A DNA stretch of 15,934 bases from positions 1 through 15,934 of the forward strand of contig DATIXD010000015.1 in assembly GCA_035518875.1 (NCBI GenBank). The letters run 5' to 3'. Below the pieces are notes generated by a model. That model worked only from the letters and a program-made list of their open reading frames with translations. It searched no databases and was not told the DNA's origin. The translations under genes were made by a program, and so were the position numbers. The number at the start of each line of letters is the position of its first letter. Position 1 is the stretch's first letter. Source of the stretch: DATIXD01 sp035518875. GTDB lineage: Bacteria; Pseudomonadota; Gammaproteobacteria; Methylococcales; Methylococcaceae. This document shows positions 7,438-14,993 of the stretch, piece by piece.

Positions 7438-7740
7438 ATGTTTATCGCAATGAACCGATTCAAAATCGCGCTCGGGAAAGAAAACGACTTCATCGAGATC
7501 TGGCGCAGCCGTGAAACTTATCTGGATGAAGTTCCGGGATTTCGGGAGTTTCGCCTGTTGCGAGGCCCGAGCAATGAGGAGTTCACGCTCTTCGCCTCCC
7601 ATTCAAGCTGGGAGTCCAGAGAGGCCTTCGAAGCCTGGACCCACTCGGAAGCCTTCCGCAAAGCGCATGCACGCGCCGGCGGGGCAAAGGGCGTTTATTT
7701 GGGCCATCCGCAGTTCGAGGGGTTCGAGGCGGTGTTGTGA
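7438..7740 (+). CDS. Antibiotic-biosynthesis-monooxygenase (ABM) fold protein, IsdG-like
   Basis: The 100-residue product is a single dimeric alpha-beta barrel ABM domain, full length for the family. The haem-degrading members IsdG/IsdI use an Asn, a Trp and a His near positions 6-7, 66-67 and 76-77. Here N6 (AMNRF), W67 (FEAWTHS) and H77 (FRKAH) occupy exactly those positions, and the rest (EVPGF, LLRGP, ASH, YLGHP-FEGFE) fits that subgroup. A haem oxygenase-like role releasing iron is the best guess, though other ABM proteins act on quinones or other substrates. AGGG at 7427-7430 is a suitable ribosome site. Its stop shares one base with the next gene's ATG (TGATG at 7738-7742), implying translational coupling. 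Confidence 0.85.
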   Translation: MFIAMNRFKIALGKENDFIEIWRSRETYLDEVPGFREFRLLRGPSNEEFTLFASHSSWESREAFEAWTHSEAFRKAHARAGGAKGVYLGHPQFEGFEAVL

Positions 7741-8177
7741 TGGATGAATTCATGCAAGCGGCTATCGAAGAGGCCGAAAAGGGATTGCGGGAAGGCGGCA
7801 TCCCGATCGGTTCCGTCCTGGCACATCGAGGCCGGATCATCGGCCGGGGCCACAATCGCCGGGTGCAGTCGGGCAGCGTGGTGCTGCACGGGGAAATGGA
7901 CGCCCTTGAAAACGCAGGCCGTCAACCGGCGGACCTCTATCGTGAATGTACCTTGTATACCACGCTTTCCCCTTGTCCGATGTGCGCTGGCGCCATCCTG
8001 CTCTACAAGATTCGCCGCGTCGTGGTCGGCGAAAACAGAAACTTCACGGGGGAGGAAGACTGGTTGCGTTCCCATGGCGTGGCGGTGAGTGTCCTACAGG
8101 ATCCGACCTGCATCGGCCTGATGGCCCGTTTTATCGATGCACATCCGGAATTGTGGAATGAGGATATCGGGGTATGA
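7740..8177 (+). CDS. Cytosine deaminase, yeast FCY1-like
   Basis: This is a zinc-dependent nucleobase deaminase, predicted to convert cytosine to uracil and ammonia in pyrimidine salvage. The 145-residue product has the zinc motif HGE (H50, E52) and PCPMC (C79, C82). It resembles the small yeast cytosine deaminase closely: GHN (N39), LENAGR, LYTTLSPCPMC, VVGEN, and the C-terminal ED-IG tail with the substrate-closing Asp. In yeast the ligands are His62, Cys91, Cys94 and the proton shuttle is Glu64, a constant offset of 12. tRNA adenosine deaminase TadA is less likely because it lacks this C-terminal tail. The start is the ATG at 7740, overlapping the ABM stop by one base; a GTG directly before it is the alternative. 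Confidence 0.88.
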   Translation: MDEFMQAAIEEAEKGLREGGIPIGSVLAHRGRIIGRGHNRRVQSGSVVLHGEMDALENAGRQPADLYRECTLYTTLSPCPMCAGAILLYKIRRVVVGENRNFTGEEDWLRSHGVAVSVLQDPTCIGLMARFIDAHPELWNEDIGV

Positions 8178-8201
8178 ACGATCTTATTCGGGAGTCCCCC
8201 C

Positions 8202-8579
8202 GTGCATAAATGGTTTTTGTTGCTCTCCTCGCTCAGCGCCTTTTTGGCCGTGGCATTCGGCGCGTTCGGCGCGCACGGTTTGCGCAGCAGGCTGGACGAG
8301 CACATGCTGTCGGTCTACCAGACCGGGGTGCAGTACCACTTCTGGCACGCGCTCGGGTTGGGCCTGATTGCCGTGCTGTTGAAGCTGTATCCGGATGCGG
8401 CGCTGCTGCGCTGGGCGGGCTGGTTGATGTTCGCGGGGATTCTCATATTCTCCGGCAGCCTGTATCTCCTGAGCATCAGCAGCATCGCCTGGCTGGGCGC
8501 CATAACCCCACTCGGCGGCACGGCCTTCCTGATTGCGTGGTTGCTGGTGACAGTATTTGCCTTCAGGATGACCGGTTAG
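8202..8579 (+). CDS. DUF423 family inner-membrane protein (YgdD-like)
   Basis: The 125-residue protein has four predicted membrane helices at about 4-24, 41-61, 70-92 and 99-121. It carries the family hallmark AFGAFGAHGL near residues 18-27, plus YHFWHALGL and a GSLYLL / TPLGGTAFL pair in the second half. The molecular function of DUF423 proteins is not established. The start is GTG at 8202; GGGAG at 8190-8194 lies 7 bases before it, which decides the start. It follows the deaminase by 24 bases and is probably the third gene of the same operon. Confidence 0.88.
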   Translation: MHKWFLLLSSLSAFLAVAFGAFGAHGLRSRLDEHMLSVYQTGVQYHFWHALGLGLIAVLLKLYPDAALLRWAGWLMFAGILIFSGSLYLLSISSIAWLGAITPLGGTAFLIAWLLVTVFAFRMTG

Positions 8580-9130
8580 TTCGCGGCATTCAGCACGTCC
8601 GCGCAAGGCGGTCGCTTCGCGCCTAGAGGGTGTTCTAAAAGCGCTTGCCTAATTTATCGGCCTTCGGCTTGCTTGAGGTCGGTCAGAACGGGAGTTTTGC
8701 CTCCAAATCAACGGCCTGCGCCTGCCGATGGAATGCGGGCTTGGAACCGATGAGTTGCTGGTGACGATGGATCCAAGGCGTCTTAAAGACCGGGTGCTGG
8801 TGGGGCGAGCGGCACGCCACCCAACTACGGGCTCTCCTGCCGCTGTGGTGAGCGATCTTGGCGCAGCAGAACTGAGGGAAAGTTGAAGGGCTTTCGGCAT
8901 GAAAACCCAGATCCTCGGGCATATCTCGTCCAAGTCAACCGGGTGAAACCCGGACATAAAACAGAGCTTCTCAGGCGTTCTCCACCCTCCATGGCCACAG
9001 GCCAAGGCTCCCCGTCCTCGCCGACAAGGGGCGACAATATTTTGACTCCAACCCGCCAGCCATCCGAACGATCGGCGACGGAAATCCGGGGCGAGTCTTC
9101 AAGTTGTTGTAATTCTGCTACTTTTATTTG
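8580..9130. other. Gene-free stretch upstream of the flagellar operon
   Basis: About 550 bases hold no supportable gene. A plus-strand frame from 8677 to 8886 (about 69 codons, no start with a ribosome site) reads like protein in places (NGLRLPMECGLGTDELLVT) but matches no family I know. Minus-strand frames across 8649-9196 also lack family features. TCGCC/GGCGA at 9018-9034 resembles an intergenic repeat. No tRNA-like cloverleaf is seen. It may contain decayed genes or an unrecognised small RNA. Confidence 0.4.
8939..8953. repeat. Short perfect hairpin CCGGGT-GAA-ACCCGG
   Basis: A perfect 6-bp stem with a 3-base loop. No T-run follows on either strand, so an intrinsic terminator is not supported. 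Confidence 0.4.
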
Positions 9131-9144
9131 GGCACCATAATTGC
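9131..9144 (+). promoter_or_regulatory. Sigma-54 (RpoN) -24/-12 promoter of the fliL operon
   Basis: GGCAC at 9131-9135, five bases, then TTGC at 9141-9144 matches the core of the RpoN consensus TGGCAC-N5-TTGC with correct spacing; only the first T is G (9130). Transcription would begin near 9156, leaving a leader of about 22 bases containing the fliL ribosome site. The preceding 40 bases are AT-rich. In polar-flagellate gammaproteobacteria this operon is commonly RpoN-dependent under a FleQ/FlrA-type activator; no activator binding site is identified here. Confidence 0.82.
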
Positions 9145-9177
9145 CTATAGCAGTTATCCGAATGATGAGGTCTGGCA

Positions 9178-9711
9178 ATGGCAGAAAAAGAAACACTGGA
9201 TTTGGGCGAAGAAAAAAAGAAATCGTCCAAAGGAATCATCTTCATCGTGCTGGGGGCAATTCTGGGGACGCTGGTGGCAGTGTTCGCCGCGCTTTATTTC
9301 ATGGGCATATTCCCGCCCAAGGATAAGGCGGCGTCGACCGGTCACGGCAAGCATTCCGCCGAAAAATCGGCCGATCACGCGGAACGCAAGCCGATAATCT
9401 ATCTGCCGCTTCAGCCCGCTTTCGTGGCCAATTTCAAGAACAGTCCCGACGCCCGTCTGTTGCAGGTGGAGATCAATGTGGCTTCGACCGATCAGGCCAT
9501 TATCGATGCGGTGAAGAAGCATACCCCGATGATCCGGAACAACCTGCTGTTGTTACTGGGCGGGGAGGATCCGGCGGCGCTGAAGACACTCGAGGGGAAA
9601 GAGGCGCTACGCGGCAAGATCAAGGGGGCGATCACGAAGGTGGTGGTGGCGCAGACCGGCAAGAAATCCGGCGTGGACGATGTGTTCTTTACCGGCTTCA
9701 TAATGCAATAG
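9178..9711 (+). CDS. fliL: Flagellar basal body-associated protein FliL
   Basis: FliL is a single-pass inner-membrane protein that surrounds or supports the stator units and increases motor torque. The 177-residue product has a short charged cytoplasmic N-terminus, a membrane helix at about 19-43 and a charged His/Lys linker. The periplasmic FliL domain covers about 72-177, with PLQPAFVANF, LLQVEINVAS, IRNNLLLLLGG and the closing VDDVFFTGFIMQ. The ribosome site TGAGG (9166-9170) is 7 bases from the ATG. It is the first gene of the operon behind the sigma-54 site; fliM starts 2 bases after its stop. Confidence 0.95.
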   Translation: MAEKETLDLGEEKKKSSKGIIFIVLGAILGTLVAVFAALYFMGIFPPKDKAASTGHGKHSAEKSADHAERKPIIYLPLQPAFVANFKNSPDARLLQVEINVASTDQAIIDAVKKHTPMIRNNLLLLLGGEDPAALKTLEGKEALRGKIKGAITKVVVAQTGKKSGVDDVFFTGFIMQ

Positions 9712-9713
9712 CC

Positions 9714-10763
9714 ATGGCCGTCACCGATCTACTCAGCCAGGACGAAATCGACGCACTGCTGCGGGGTGTCGATGAAGGGGAAGTCAGCACTGAACCGTCC
9801 AACCATCTCCCCGACAATGGTTGGCGGTCCTACGACTTTGCCAGCCAGGATCGCATCGTGCGGGGGCGGATGCCGACGTTGGATATGCTCAACGACCGTT
9901 TCGTCCGTCATTTCCGCGTCAGCTTGTTCAACCTGCTTCGCCGTTCGGCGGAAATTTCGGTTTCCGGGATACAGATTCTGAAGTTCTCCGAATATGTGCA
10001 CAGTCTCTACGTGCCGACGAACCTGAACGTGATCCGCATGAATCCCTTGCGCGGGCGAGCGCTCATCGTGATGGAGCCGACGCTTATCTTCATGACGGTG
10101 GACAGTTTTTTCGGCGGGCAGGGGTTGTTTCATAACAAGGTCGAGGGGCGGGAATTCACGCCGACCGAATTACGCGTGATCCGGATCGTGCTGGATCTGA
10201 TTTTCAAGGACATGAAGGAGTCCTGGGCGCCAGTGATGAACGTGGACTTCGAATATATGAATTCGGAGGTCAACCCGCAGTTCGCCAATGTCGTCGGCCC
10301 CACGGAAGTGGTGGTGGTGTCGACTTTCCACATCGAATTCGATCGTGGCGGCGGTGATTTGCACGTCACTTTGCCCTATTCGATGATCGAACCGATCCGC
10401 GAACTTCTAGACGCGGGTGCCCAACTCGATCGCGACAGCAGTGTCGACGAAATCTGGAGAGCGGCCTTGTATAAGGAACTCCTGGACGCGGAGGTCGATT
10501 TGCACTGTACCCTGGCGCAAAAGGCCTTGTCCCTGCACGAGGTGCTCCAGCTCAGGGCGGGGGATGTCATCCCGGTCGAGCTGCCCGAACAGGTGTTGCT
10601 GATGATCGAAGATGTACCGCTTCTGCGCGGGAAGGTAGGCGTTTCCAACGCCAATTACGCCCTGAAAATCCAAGACAAGGTGGTCTGCGAGCAGATGAAG
10701 AATGACATGTTGCAGGTCGTCGGCGCGAACCGGCAAAGCGACGTCAGGCGCGGGTCGGTGTAG
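9714..10763 (+). CDS. fliM: Flagellar motor switch protein FliM
   Basis: FliM is the middle C-ring component that binds phosphorylated CheY and sets rotation direction. The 349-residue product starts with the CheY-binding peptide LSQDEIDALL (7-16). The middle domain (about 45-230) contains the GGxG motif as GGQG (134-137). The C-terminal SpoA domain that contacts FliN occupies about 255-325. There is no clear Shine-Dalgarno; the ATG is 2 bases after the fliL stop, so translation is probably coupled. A 51-base gap to fliN is the largest in the operon. The intact CheY-binding peptide implies a chemotaxis system elsewhere in the genome. Confidence 0.96.
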   Translation: MAVTDLLSQDEIDALLRGVDEGEVSTEPSNHLPDNGWRSYDFASQDRIVRGRMPTLDMLNDRFVRHFRVSLFNLLRRSAEISVSGIQILKFSEYVHSLYVPTNLNVIRMNPLRGRALIVMEPTLIFMTVDSFFGGQGLFHNKVEGREFTPTELRVIRIVLDLIFKDMKESWAPVMNVDFEYMNSEVNPQFANVVGPTEVVVVSTFHIEFDRGGGDLHVTLPYSMIEPIRELLDAGAQLDRDSSVDEIWRAALYKELLDAEVDLHCTLAQKALSLHEVLQLRAGDVIPVELPEQVLLMIEDVPLLRGKVGVSNANYALKIQDKVVCEQMKNDMLQVVGANRQSDVRRGSV

Positions 10764-10814
10764 CGGGCAGGCGAGGGGACGTTCGATCCGTCATTGGAAA
10801 AACGGGAACGAAAA

Positions 10815-11282
10815 ATGAGTGAGAATGAGTTGGACGATTCGATGAAAGGGGTCGATATGGCCGGGGACAACGATTTGATGGACGAATGGGCGGCTGCCCT
10901 GAATGAGGAGAAACAGGCCGTCAAAAAACCGGTGGAAAAACAGTCCGCGCCGGCGGAGCCCGCCGCATTCCAAAATCTGGAGGCATCGCTTCAGGCAAAA
11001 GAGGCCGGGGACCGGCGGGACGACATCAATCTGGACGTAATTCTGGATGTGCCGGTGACGATCGCCATGGAAATCGGGCGTACCCGGATCAATATCCGCA
11101 ACCTTCTGCAGCTGACCCAGGGCTCTGTCGTTGAATTGGATCGGCTGGCCGGCGAGCCCATGGACGTTTTGGTGAACGGGACGCTGATCGCCCACGGCGA
11201 GGTAGTGGTCGTGAACGACAAATTCGGCATCCGCCTGACCGATGTGCTCAGCCCGGCGGAGCGGGTCAGGAAGCTCAAATGA
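10815..11282 (+). CDS. fliN: Flagellar motor switch protein FliN
   Basis: FliN forms the base of the C-ring and helps dock export substrates with FliH. The 155-residue product has a variable acidic N-terminal region (1-65), including a DEWAAAL patch typical of FliN, and a C-terminal SpoA domain at about 72-155. The domain carries LDVPVTIAMEIGRT, LLQLTQGSVVELD, GEPMDVLVNG and DKFGIRLTDV. The ATG at 10815 has GGGA seven bases upstream (10804-10807). An in-frame TTG at 10794 would add seven residues but has no ribosome site. The stop overlaps the fliO start (ATGA at 11279-11282). Confidence 0.95.
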   Translation: MSENELDDSMKGVDMAGDNDLMDEWAAALNEEKQAVKKPVEKQSAPAEPAAFQNLEASLQAKEAGDRRDDINLDVILDVPVTIAMEIGRTRINIRNLLQLTQGSVVELDRLAGEPMDVLVNGTLIAHGEVVVVNDKFGIRLTDVLSPAERVRKLK

Positions 11283-11701
11283 GGCGTACAGGCCTAGTTG
11301 CCAGTTGCTTGGTTCTGGCGCCGGCGATGGCCGCCGAGGGCGAGCGTTCGGGGTTCAAGGCGCCGCCTGCCATCGACATCGTGCAATGGATTGGAGGACT
11401 GGTCGTGGTGTTGACCGCCATCCTGGTTTTCGGCTGGGCCTTGCGCAGGCTGGGCAATTTTTCCAGGTTGGAGGCCGGGCGCTTCCAGGTCCTGGCGGCG
11501 ATTTCCGTGGGTGCGCGGGAGCGGGTGGTGCTGGTGCAGGCGGGCGACAAGCAGCTGCTGCTGGGAGTTGCGCCGGGCCGGGTGCAGACGCTTTGCATCC
11601 TGGAAGGCGAGGAGGCGATCAAGACTGGTCTCGCCGCGCCGGGCAAAGGCGATGCTTTCGCGCAGCGGCTGGCGGCTTTGCTGCCGGGGAAGCGATCATG
11701 A
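11279..11701 (+). CDS. fliO: Flagellar export assembly protein FliO
   Basis: FliO assists assembly of the FliP ring in the flagellar type III export gate. The 140-residue product has an N-terminal hydrophobic stretch like a signal sequence (about 4-19), then a membrane helix at about 36-57. A small cytoplasmic domain follows with the family pattern LEAGRFQVLAAISVGARERV then LVQAGDKQLLLGV. FliO is poorly conserved; position between fliN and fliP supports the call. The start overlaps the fliN stop and its own stop overlaps the fliP start, both as ATGA. Confidence 0.9.
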   Translation: MRRTGLVASCLVLAPAMAAEGERSGFKAPPAIDIVQWIGGLVVVLTAILVFGWALRRLGNFSRLEAGRFQVLAAISVGARERVVLVQAGDKQLLLGVAPGRVQTLCILEGEEAIKTGLAAPGKGDAFAQRLAALLPGKRS

Positions 11702-12456
11702 ACCGCCTTGGGTTGTGGTTGGCGCTGGGTTTGCTCGCGGGGTTAACGGTACTGCCGGATTTGGCCCAGGCGGCGCCGGGCATAGACGCCTTCGCCGTCA
11801 CCGCTGACGGACAGGGTGGCCAGAAATACACGGTCACCATCCAGGTTCTGGCGCTGATGACGGCGCTGACGCTGTTGCCGGCCCTGCTGCTCAGCATGAC
11901 CTCCTTTACCCGCATCATGATTGTGCTGGCGATTTTGCGGCAGGCGCTCGGAACCGCCCAGACGCCCAGCAATCAGGTATTGCTCGGTCTCTCGCTGTTC
12001 CTGACGCTGTTCACCATGGCTCCGGTCTTCGATCAGGTTAATGAAAAAGCCCTGCAACCGTACCTGAAGGAGCAAATCGCGGATTCCGTCGCCTTGGAGC
12101 AAGCCTTCGCACCATTTCGCCAGTTCATGCTCAAGCAGACCCGGGAGACGGATTTGGAGTTGTTCGTGCGCATCTCGGGCAAGCCCGAAATCACGACCCC
12201 GGAGGAAACGCCGTACACCCTGCTGGCCCCGGCGTTTATCACCAGCGAACTGAAGACGGCGTTCCAGATGGGCTTCCTTTTGTTCCTGCCGTTTCTCATC
12301 ATCGACCTGGTGGTGGCCACCATCCTGATGTCGATGGGTATGATGATGCTGTCGCCCATGGTCATTTCCCTGCCCTTCAAGCTCATGCTGTTCGTCTTGG
12401 TGGACGGCTGGGCGCTGGTGATGGAAACGCTGGCGGCGAGCTTTTATGGCGAATAG
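11698..12456 (+). CDS. fliP: Flagellar export gate protein FliP
   Basis: FliP is the main ring component of the export gate core. The 252-residue product has a signal peptide (about 1-25, ending near LAQAAP), helices at about 47-66 and 190-212, and a C-terminal pair at about 210-245. Family signatures are MTSFTRIMIVLAILRQALG (67-85) with QTPSNQVLLGL, and MSMGMMMLSP then ISLPFKLMLFVLVDGW (about 223-238). Longer upstream in-frame starts exist but would run through fliO; the ATG at 11698 with GGGGA at 11686-11690 directly precedes the signal peptide. fliQ follows after 9 bases. Confidence 0.96.
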   Translation: MNRLGLWLALGLLAGLTVLPDLAQAAPGIDAFAVTADGQGGQKYTVTIQVLALMTALTLLPALLLSMTSFTRIMIVLAILRQALGTAQTPSNQVLLGLSLFLTLFTMAPVFDQVNEKALQPYLKEQIADSVALEQAFAPFRQFMLKQTRETDLELFVRISGKPEITTPEETPYTLLAPAFITSELKTAFQMGFLLFLPFLIIDLVVATILMSMGMMMLSPMVISLPFKLMLFVLVDGWALVMETLAASFYGE

Positions 12457-12465
12457 GAGAACCGG

Positions 12466-12735
12466 ATGACGCCCGATGCAATCGTCAGTCTTGGGCAGCA
12501 GGCTATCACCGTCACCGTTCAACTGACCGCGCCCATTTTGCTCGCTACCTTGGCCGTGGGCCTGGTGATCGCCATGTTTCAGGCGGCGACCCAGATCAAC
12601 GAAATGACCTTGAGCTTCGTGCCCAAGCTGGTCGTGATGGCCCTGATCATGCTCCTTGCCGGCCCCTGGATGCTGCGTCTGCTGATCGATTACACTCAGA
12701 ACCTGATCCGCAGCATTCCGGAACTGATCGGTTAG
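12466..12735 (+). CDS. fliQ: Flagellar export gate protein FliQ
   Basis: This is the small hairpin subunit of the export gate. The 89-residue length and two membrane helices (about 15-40 and 52-75) are standard. Conserved elements are PILLATLAVGLVIAMFQAAT and QINEMTLSFVPK. AGGAG at 12455-12459, overlapping the fliP stop, lies 6 bases before the ATG. fliR follows after 18 bases. Confidence 0.96.
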   Translation: MTPDAIVSLGQQAITVTVQLTAPILLATLAVGLVIAMFQAATQINEMTLSFVPKLVVMALIMLLAGPWMLRLLIDYTQNLIRSIPELIG

Positions 12736-12753
12736 CTCAACGAGGGAGCGGCC

Positions 12754-13524
12754 ATGCGTTTCAGCGAAACCGAGCTGCTCGAGACGCTGGCCCGCTTTCT
12801 CTGGCCGTTCCTGAGGGTCGGCGCCTTGTTCGTCGCGATCCCTGTCTTTTCGAGCCACAGCGTGCCGCTGCGCGTTCGAACCCTGTTAGCGTTCGCCGTC
12901 ACCCTCCTAATCGCACCCACGCTGCCGCCCATGCCGGTAATCGAGATGTTCAGCATTCCCGGTTTGCTGATCGGCATTCAGCAGGTTCTGGTCGGCCTCC
13001 TGTTCGGCCTCATTCTCAACCTGGTGTTCGCCGCAATGGTTTTCGGCGGACAAAGCATCGCCTACAACATGGGGCTGGGATTCGCTTCCCTCGTCGATCC
13101 GCAGACCGGGGTGCAGGTGCCGGTGATCGCCCAGTTCTATCTGATTCTGGCGACCCTGTTGTTTCTGGGCATGGATGGGCATCTCTTGGTGATCCAGCTG
13201 TTAGCCGACAGTTTTCGGGCGATTCCGGTAGATCTAGCCGGTCTGGGCCGCGATCGCCTGTGGGGCGTTTTGCTCTGGAGCAGCCGATCGTTCGCCGCCG
13301 GAATCTTATTGTCGCTGCCCATCATCGGCGCCCTGTTGCTGATCAACCTCGGCTTCGGTGTGGCGAGCCGTTCCGCGCCCCAGCTCAACATCTTTGCCGT
13401 TGGTTTTCCGGTGAGCCTGTTGGTAGGCCTCTTGCTGATCTGGATCAGCCTGCCCAACGTGCTGAACCTGTTCGTCGGCTTTCTAGACGAAGGCTATCAA
13501 GTGATCGGCCGACTGTTGGAATGA
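12754..13524 (+). CDS. fliR: Flagellar export gate protein FliR
   Basis: FliR is the single-copy subunit capping the FliP-FliQ helical assembly. The 256-residue product is a polytopic membrane protein with about six hydrophobic segments. Family features include FLRVGALFVAIPVF near the N-terminus, MGLGFASLVDPQ in the middle with a preceding FGGQSIAYN, and LLINLGFGVASRSAPQLNIF followed by GFPVSLLVGLLL near the C-terminus. GAGGGA at 12741-12746 is the ribosome site. flhB begins 12 bases after the stop. Confidence 0.96.
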   Translation: MRFSETELLETLARFLWPFLRVGALFVAIPVFSSHSVPLRVRTLLAFAVTLLIAPTLPPMPVIEMFSIPGLLIGIQQVLVGLLFGLILNLVFAAMVFGGQSIAYNMGLGFASLVDPQTGVQVPVIAQFYLILATLLFLGMDGHLLVIQLLADSFRAIPVDLAGLGRDRLWGVLLWSSRSFAAGILLSLPIIGALLLINLGFGVASRSAPQLNIFAVGFPVSLLVGLLLIWISLPNVLNLFVGFLDEGYQVIGRLLE

Positions 13525-13536
13525 CAGGGGCGATGA

Positions 13537-14676
13537 ATGGCTGAAGATACCGAGCAGGAACGCACAGAGGAACCCACCGCCAAGCGCCTCAGCGAGGCGC
13601 GCGAGAAAGGGCAGATTCCCCGCTCCCGGGAGTTGAACACCCTGGCCATGCTGCTGGCGGGCTCGCTGGCGATGTTCGTGTTCGGCCACTGGATCATGCA
13701 AAACCTGGGAAAGCTGATGGAAGGCGATTTCAGGCTAAATCGCCAGGATATTTTCGATCCCGGGGCGATCAAGGCGCATTTTTTTCACGATTTCGCGAGC
13801 ATGGGCAAAATGCTCGCGCCGTTTCTCGGTCTGACGGTGCTTATCGCCCTGGCCGCGCCCTTGTCTTTGGGGGGCTGGAATTTCAGCAGCGAAGCGTATC
13901 TGCCCAAATGGGAAAAGCTCAATCCCCTCAAGGGTCTAGCGCGCATGGTATCGGCACAGGCGCTTAGCGAGCTGGTCAAGGCGTTACTCAAATTCGTATT
14001 GATCGGTGGGGTGACAGCCTTTTTGCTCATGCACTATCTCGACGATTTCCTCGGCCTGAGTCGCCAAACCGTGCAGCCGGCTTCCCGGCAAGCGGGGCAC
14101 CTGATCCTGGTTTGCCTATTGTATCTTTGCGCTTCCTTAGGGCTGATCGCAGCCATCGACGTTCCATTTCAGTTATGGAGTCACAAGCGTCACCTGAGAA
14201 TGACGCGTCAGGAAGTCAGGGACGAAATGCGCGACCTGGAAGGCAAGCCGGAGGTCAAGAGCCGCATCCGCAGCCTACAGATGGAATATTCACGCAAACG
14301 CATGATGGAGGAGGTTCCCAAGGCGGACGTTGTCGTCACCAACCCGACCCACTACGCCGTCGCCCTGAAATACGACCAGAAGGCCAGGGGCGCCCCAAAA
14401 GTGGTGGCGAAGGGAGCGGACCTCATGGCGGCGCAAATCCGCAATCTGGCGAAGGGGGCGGGCGTGCCGTTGCTGGCCGCGCCGCCGCTCGCCCGCGCGC
14501 TCTATTTTTCCACCAATCTGGAGAAGGAAATCCCGCCGGGCCTGTATCTGGCGGTCGCCCAGGTGCTGGCCTATGTCTATCAGCTCAAGGCGGCCAGGCA
14601 ATATGGCGCCGACATCCCCGTTCCGCCCTCGAATCTGGAAGTGCCCGAGGAGTTCCTCAAGAAACGGGGCGATTAG
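13537..14676 (+). CDS. flhB: Flagellar export switch protein FlhB
   Basis: FlhB controls the change from rod/hook to filament substrate export by self-cleavage. The 379-residue product has the N-terminal EERTEEPTAKRLSEAREKG-type signature (about 7-25), four membrane segments at about 35-55, 93-113, 150-168 and 187-208, and a cytoplasmic domain from about 215. The autocleavage motif NPTH is at 269-272, the position seen in E. coli, followed by YAVALKYD and later GVPLLAAPPLARALY. AGGGG at 13526-13530 precedes the ATG. It ends the flagellar run; flhA, its frequent downstream neighbour, is not the next gene. A weak GACCC/GGGTC pair (14682-14700) follows without a T-run. Confidence 0.96.
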   Translation: MAEDTEQERTEEPTAKRLSEAREKGQIPRSRELNTLAMLLAGSLAMFVFGHWIMQNLGKLMEGDFRLNRQDIFDPGAIKAHFFHDFASMGKMLAPFLGLTVLIALAAPLSLGGWNFSSEAYLPKWEKLNPLKGLARMVSAQALSELVKALLKFVLIGGVTAFLLMHYLDDFLGLSRQTVQPASRQAGHLILVCLLYLCASLGLIAAIDVPFQLWSHKRHLRMTRQEVRDEMRDLEGKPEVKSRIRSLQMEYSRKRMMEEVPKADVVVTNPTHYAVALKYDQKARGAPKVVAKGADLMAAQIRNLAKGAGVPLLAAPPLARALYFSTNLEKEIPPGLYLAVAQVLAYVYQLKAARQYGADIPVPPSNLEVPEEFLKKRGD

Positions 14677-14741
14677 GAGCGGACCCGCCCTTGATGGGTC
14701 GAACGTGGGACGTGGAAAATAGTTTGTAACTCCAACACTAA

Positions 14742-14993
14742 GCCACCGCCGCTGACCGTGCGAATAACAAGGGCTCTGCCGTTACTGGAATAGCAGCAAC
14801 CTATGGAGTTGATGTGTACTTTGTTGGAACTGCCTGGCCCAGAAGAAGGCATCACGCTTACTTGAAGGCACAGAAGAATGATGTCCATCTGTGCTAGCCC
14901 GTAAAGGTTCCGGCATGACGTTGATATGAAGAGGGACCACTTGGATTTGCTGATTCACTTGAGAAACGAATGGGCGTTTTTGCCCCCTTATAA
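14742..14993 (+). pseudogene. Possible decayed gene between flhB and the NTPase gene
   Basis: One plus-strand frame reads like protein but is interrupted. From 14742 it gives GSAVTGIAATYGVDVYFVGT, then AWPRRRHHAYLKAQKNDVHL, with a stop at 14895. After two more stops (within 14916-14924) the same frame resumes as YEEGPLGFADSLEKRMGVFA and ends at TAA 14991-14993. There is no start codon with a ribosome site. I do not recognise the family. The reading could be chance, but the same-frame continuation suggests a relic. Confidence 0.3.

Noticed and set aside
8649..9196. Minus-strand frames of 118 and 123 codons upstream of fliL
   Set aside because: They lack ribosome sites and known domains, and one runs into the sigma-54 promoter and fliL.
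14673..14888. Possible tRNA or minus-strand small gene after flhB, as would suit an integration site
   Set aside because: I could not fold a cloverleaf or find an anticodon stem-loop, and the 71-codon minus frame has no support.
14972..14990. Intrinsic terminator for the flagellar operon (GGGC/GCCC)
   Set aside because: The stem is only 4 bp, the T-run is in the loop, not after the stem, and it lies about 300 bases beyond flhB.
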